Positions 6,299 to 8,229 of a DNA stretch of 8,229 nt are shown piece by piece. The DNA is taken from positions 1 to 8,229 of the forward strand of contig CANGUS010000072.1 in the NCBI GenBank assembly GCA_947457085.1. The letters run 5' to 3'. The position numbers and the translations under genes are program-made. The notes below the pieces were generated by a model. It did no database searches, was not told the origin of the DNA, and saw only the letters and a program-made list of their open reading frames with translations. Positions within the stretch are counted from its first letter, which is position 1, and each line of letters starts with the position of its first letter. Origin of the DNA: Bacteroidota bacterium (GTDB lineage Bacteria; Bacteroidota; Bacteroidia; Chitinophagales; Chitinophagaceae).

Positions 6299-6312
6299 GA
6301 TTTCATAGATGA
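6286..6312. repeat. Three degenerate 9-base tandem units (CAnAGATnA-like)
   Basis: The plus strand reads CACAGATTA (6286-6294), CTAAGATTT (6295-6303), CATAGATGA (6304-6312). All three share C at position 1 and AGAT at positions 4-7. It resembles, from memory, the widespread intergenic sequence AGCCACAGATTA followed by more CACAGAT-like units seen in many Bacteroidota genomes. It overlaps the -33 region of the double-ATPase promoter. Confidence 0.5.
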
Positions 6313-6334
6313 ATAATTATTAAAATTAAAACAG

Positions 6335-6364
6335 ACAATCGACAGCTGTTATCCGACAACTGAA
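6335..6364 (-). repeat. TGTC-rich short repeat cluster downstream of the AMP nucleosidase gene (copy 2)
   Basis: Reading the minus strand from just after the AMP nucleosidase stop, TTCAGTTGTCGGATAACAG (6346-6364) matches 16 of 19 bases of the copy after the MFS gene (3423-3441). It is followed by further TGTC units, TGTCGAT and TGTCTG. In both copies the repeat begins within about 15 bases of a stop codon and in the same orientation as the gene. Confidence 0.55.
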
Positions 6365-6365
6365 T

Positions 6366-7136
6366 TTAAAATTTCAAATGTTTTACAGTATTTCCATTAT
6401 TGATTAATTGTTTCAAAGACTCAATGCCAATTTCTAAATGGCGTTGCACAAAATTGGATGTTACTGCTTTATCACTCTCAGCCGTTTTTACGCCTTCAGG
6501 CACCATGGGTTGGTCGCTCACTAATAACAATGCCGCTGTTGGAATGTGATTATAAAACCCTGTAATAAAAATCGTTGCCGTTTCCATGTCAATGGCCATC
6601 GGACGAATGCGTTTTAAATAATCTTTAAATTCAGTGTCGTGTTCCCAAACTCTGCGGTTGGTGGTGTAACAAGTTCCTGTCCAATAGTCAAAGCCCTTGT
6701 CACGAATAGTGGTTGAAATGGCTTTTTCCAATGCAAAAGCAGGGAGTGCAGGCACTTCTGGTGGGAAATAATCATTGCTTGTTCCTTCTCCTCTAATAGC
6801 CGCAATTGGTAGGATTAAATCGCCCACTTTGTTTTTCTTTTTTAATCCTCCACATTTTCCTAAAAACAAAACCGCTTTTGGAGTGATTGCTGAAAGCAAA
6901 TCCATTACGGTAGCTGCTGAAGCAGAGCCCATGCCAAAATTGATAATCGTAATTCCATTAGCTGTTGCACATTGCATAGGCTTGTCTTTCCCGATAATTT
7001 TTACTTTATGTTGCTTTGCAAAGGTGTCCACGTAATTCGAAAAATTAGTCAGTAAAATATACTTCCCAAAATTTTCTAATGATTCACCTGTATATCTTGG
7101 AAGCCAGTTTTTAACAATGTCTTGTTTGCTTTTCAT
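6366..7136 (-). CDS. amn: AMP nucleosidase, short form
   Basis: This enzyme hydrolyses AMP to adenine and ribose 5-phosphate in the cytoplasm, adjusting the adenylate pool and supplying purine salvage. The 256-residue protein is a single nucleoside-phosphorylase (PNP_UDP_1) fold. Visible motifs are the glycine loop GMGSASA (68-74), LGKCGGL (92-98), the ribose-binding AIDMETAT with E185 (181-188), and SDQPM (207-211), where the aspartate of the family's base-recognition SD motif lies. E. coli Amn has about 480 residues because of an extra N-terminal domain; the compact form is usual in Bacteroidota. The ATG at 7134-7136 gives the natural N-terminus, and a TAnnTTTG box ends four bases upstream. 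It could be another nucleoside-processing enzyme of the same fold (uridine or purine nucleoside phosphorylase), but the overall sequence fits the AMP nucleosidase subgroup better. Confidence 0.9.
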   Translation of the reverse strand: MKSKQDIVKNWLPRYTGESLENFGKYILLTNFSNYVDTFAKQHKVKIIGKDKPMQCATANGITIINFGMGSASAATVMDLLSAITPKAVLFLGKCGGLKKKNKVGDLILPIAAIRGEGTSNDYFPPEVPALPAFALEKAISTTIRDKGFDYWTGTCYTTNRRVWEHDTEFKDYLKRIRPMAIDMETATIFITGFYNHIPTAALLLVSDQPMVPEGVKTAESDKAVTSNFVQRHLEIGIESLKQLINNGNTVKHLKF

Positions 7137-7140
7137 CTCT

Positions 7141-7148
7141 CAAATTTA
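7141..7148 (-). promoter_or_regulatory. Probable -7 box of the AMP nucleosidase gene
   Basis: Minus-strand TAAATTTG matches TAnnTTTG. Only four bases separate it from the ATG at 7136, so the predicted transcript starts at or beside the start codon (leaderless). No TTTG or TTG was found at the expected -33 distance. Confidence 0.45.
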
Positions 7149-7199
7149 AGTCATTTTAATTATTCAGTTGTTTATTAAATTAATTAACTGACAAATCCG

Positions 7200-7217
7200 C
7201 ATTAACATTTGTTAATG
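7200..7217. promoter_or_regulatory. Perfect 18-base inverted repeat, candidate operator
   Basis: CATTAACA (7200-7207), a TT spacer and TGTTAATG (7210-7217) form a perfect palindrome. It sits between the divergent amn and lipoprotein genes, ending three bases before the -33 box of the lipoprotein promoter. Arm length and spacing suit a homodimeric helix-turn-helix regulator. There is no T-tract pattern that would make it a terminator. The regulator is unknown. Confidence 0.5.
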
Positions 7218-7220
7218 TTT

Positions 7221-7249
7221 TTTGTTTTTGCAAAAATTATGTACATTTG
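7221..7249 (+). promoter_or_regulatory. Probable promoter of the Omp28-like lipoprotein gene
   Basis: TTTG (7221-7224), a 17-base spacer and TACATTTG (7242-7249) match the Bacteroidota promoter layout (TTG, 17-23 bases, TAnnTTTG). The -7 box ends 18 bases before the ATG, leaving a short A/T-rich leader of about 13 bases without a Shine-Dalgarno sequence. Confidence 0.65.
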
Positions 7250-7267
7250 GCAAAATAATATTTTAAA

Positions 7268-8191
7268 ATGAACAAGTTAATTACACTTTCTTTATCCATC
7301 GCATTGATTGCAGGTATGGTATCTTGTAGTAAAGTTAATCCTAATAAAACGGGCACCAATCCTGTTTTTACAACACCGATTGAACCGTTAAATCCTTCTG
7401 ATCCTTTATACACTGTAGGGCGTGTTCCTTTTTCATTTACTCAAAAAGTAGTTATCGAAGAAATTACTGGAGAATGGTGTGGAGCTTGTGGAGGAACAGG
7501 AGCGCCTTTATTAAATCAATTAATTAAAGACAATCCAGATAGAGTATATGGTGTAGCCATTCATGGTGCGAATAATGAACCATTTGAAATTACCCCAGCT
7601 TACGAAGGCTTTAAAACGGCCGTTTTTGCTCCTGGTGGTTTGTCTTTCCCTGCAGCATCTATTAACAGAAGAGCTTCAATTTCTGCTCCAGATTATGATA
7701 AAACTTGTGGATTGGATTTGACTAGTAATTGGGCAAATCAATTATCACCAGCGTCTAAAAAAACAGCTGCATGTGGTTTAGCATTAGTTGCTGATGAAGA
7801 AAATGACAATGTTAAATTAGATGTTTTTGTAGGATATAATTCTCCATTGAACATGGCAACAAGTGTTACTGTATATTTAATCGAAGATGATGTTCCAGAA
7901 TCTGCGCCAGGAGCTCAAGCTGGTGGAGGCGGTACAGCAGCCAATCCATTTATGCATCAACATTTATTACGCAAAACTATTTCTTTACCTGCTGGAGATG
8001 CAATTGCATTAACTTCTGCAAAGGAATACTATACAAAAACTACCTATAACTTCAGTATAGCTGGATTGTATCGTAAAAAAGACAATTTAAAAATTATTGC
8101 TTTAGTTAACAAAACTGGTGCGACAATTGACGATGTTGCTATCTTAAATGCACAAGAAGTTGCATTGGACGAAGTAAAAAAATGGGATTAA
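7268..8191 (+). CDS. Omp28-like lipoprotein with thioredoxin-type CXXC motif
   Basis: This is a predicted lipoprotein of 307 residues. The signal peptide MNKLITLSLSIALIAGMVSC ends at a lipobox-like MVSC, so Cys20 should be lipidated and the protein anchored in the envelope. A proline- and threonine-rich tether (21-55) leads to a thioredoxin-fold region: VVIEEITGEWCGACGGTGAP (61-80) contains the CGAC pair Cys71/Cys74, and SFPAASINR (126-134) has the proline expected opposite the active site. A second cysteine pair, Cys147 and Cys169, could form a structural disulfide. Residues from about 170 form a beta-rich C-terminal domain with a glycine patch (219-222). The architecture matches the Omp28-related family of Bacteroidota; a redox or chaperone role in the envelope is inferred from the motif. 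It is divergent from amn and preceded by a good promoter and an 18-base palindrome. Confidence 0.85.
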   Translation: MNKLITLSLSIALIAGMVSCSKVNPNKTGTNPVFTTPIEPLNPSDPLYTVGRVPFSFTQKVVIEEITGEWCGACGGTGAPLLNQLIKDNPDRVYGVAIHGANNEPFEITPAYEGFKTAVFAPGGLSFPAASINRRASISAPDYDKTCGLDLTSNWANQLSPASKKTAACGLALVADEENDNVKLDVFVGYNSPLNMATSVTVYLIEDDVPESAPGAQAGGGGTAANPFMHQHLLRKTISLPAGDAIALTSAKEYYTKTTYNFSIAGLYRKKDNLKIIALVNKTGATIDDVAILNAQEVALDEVKKWD

Positions 8192-8210
8192 TTTCTATTT
8201 AAAAAATAGT

Positions 8211-8229
8211 AAAAAAACGCTTGAAAAAG
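8211..8229 (+). terminator. Probable left half of an intrinsic terminator, cut by the window end
   Basis: An A-tract and CGCTT (8211-8222) are followed by GAAA (8223-8226, a stable tetraloop type) and AAG (8227-8229), which already pairs with CTT. The arrangement, 19 bases after the lipoprotein stop codon, resembles the complete terminator at 3621-3650. The right arm lies outside the window, so this is a prediction. Confidence 0.45.

Noticed and set aside
8195..8209. CTATTT/AAATAG hairpin just after the lipoprotein stop as a terminator.
   Set aside because: The stem is almost all A/T and is followed by an A-tract, not a T-tract. The structure starting at 8211 is a better candidate.
1..8229. 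CRISPR arrays, tRNA or rRNA genes, insertion sequences, integrases or toxin-antitoxin pairs.
   Set aside because: I looked on both strands and saw no regularly spaced repeats, tRNA-like cloverleaf, transposase or integrase motifs, and no small adjacent gene pairs.

Overview
The window looks like chromosomal DNA from a low-GC member of the Bacteroidota, most likely the Chitinophagia/Sphingobacteriia side, although no marker here fixes the genus. The evidence is the gene content (short-form AMP nucleosidase, Omp28-like thioredoxin lipoprotein, OppDF-type fused ABC ATPase, NlpC/P60 protein with a signal peptide ending in A-Q). It is supported by the near absence of Shine-Dalgarno sequences and by promoter-like TAnnTTTG boxes, the Bacteroidota -7 element, in front of almost every gene.

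Layout. 1-647 (minus): the 5' part of nuoL, cut by the window edge, and complete nuoK, both membrane-arm subunits of respiratory complex I. nuoK is the first gene of this transcription unit because nuoJ is not next to it. 648-835: spacer with the nuoK promoter and a small palindrome. 836-2098 (minus): MacB/FtsX-type ABC permease. 2099-2164: very short divergent promoter region. 2165-3409 (plus): EntS-like (MFS_3) exporter. 3410-3679: non-coding stretch with a TGTC-rich repeat, a large imperfect palindrome resembling dispersed Bacteroidota repeats, and a strong bidirectional terminator. 3680-4426 (minus): secreted NlpC/P60 cell-wall peptidase. 4554-6263 (minus): fused double-ATPase of a peptide/nickel ABC importer with a GTG start. 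6366-7136 (minus): AMP nucleosidase. 7137-7267: divergent promoter region with an 18-bp perfect inverted repeat. 7268-8191 (plus): Omp28-like thioredoxin-fold lipoprotein. 8211-8229: apparent left half of a terminator cut by the window end.

The genes do not form one pathway. They are housekeeping or envelope functions: respiration, export, peptide uptake, cell-wall turnover, adenine salvage and an envelope thioredoxin-like protein. Both ABC components are orphans here: the MacB-type permease lacks its ATPase, and the OppDF-type ATPase lacks permeases and a binding protein. They belong to unrelated transporter classes and are not partners.

I found no new defence, mobile or biosynthetic system. 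The most interesting signals are non-coding: -7 boxes so close to start codons that several mRNAs should be leaderless or nearly so, an operator-like inverted repeat, and several classes of short intergenic repeat, one of which follows two different stop codons in the same relative orientation.
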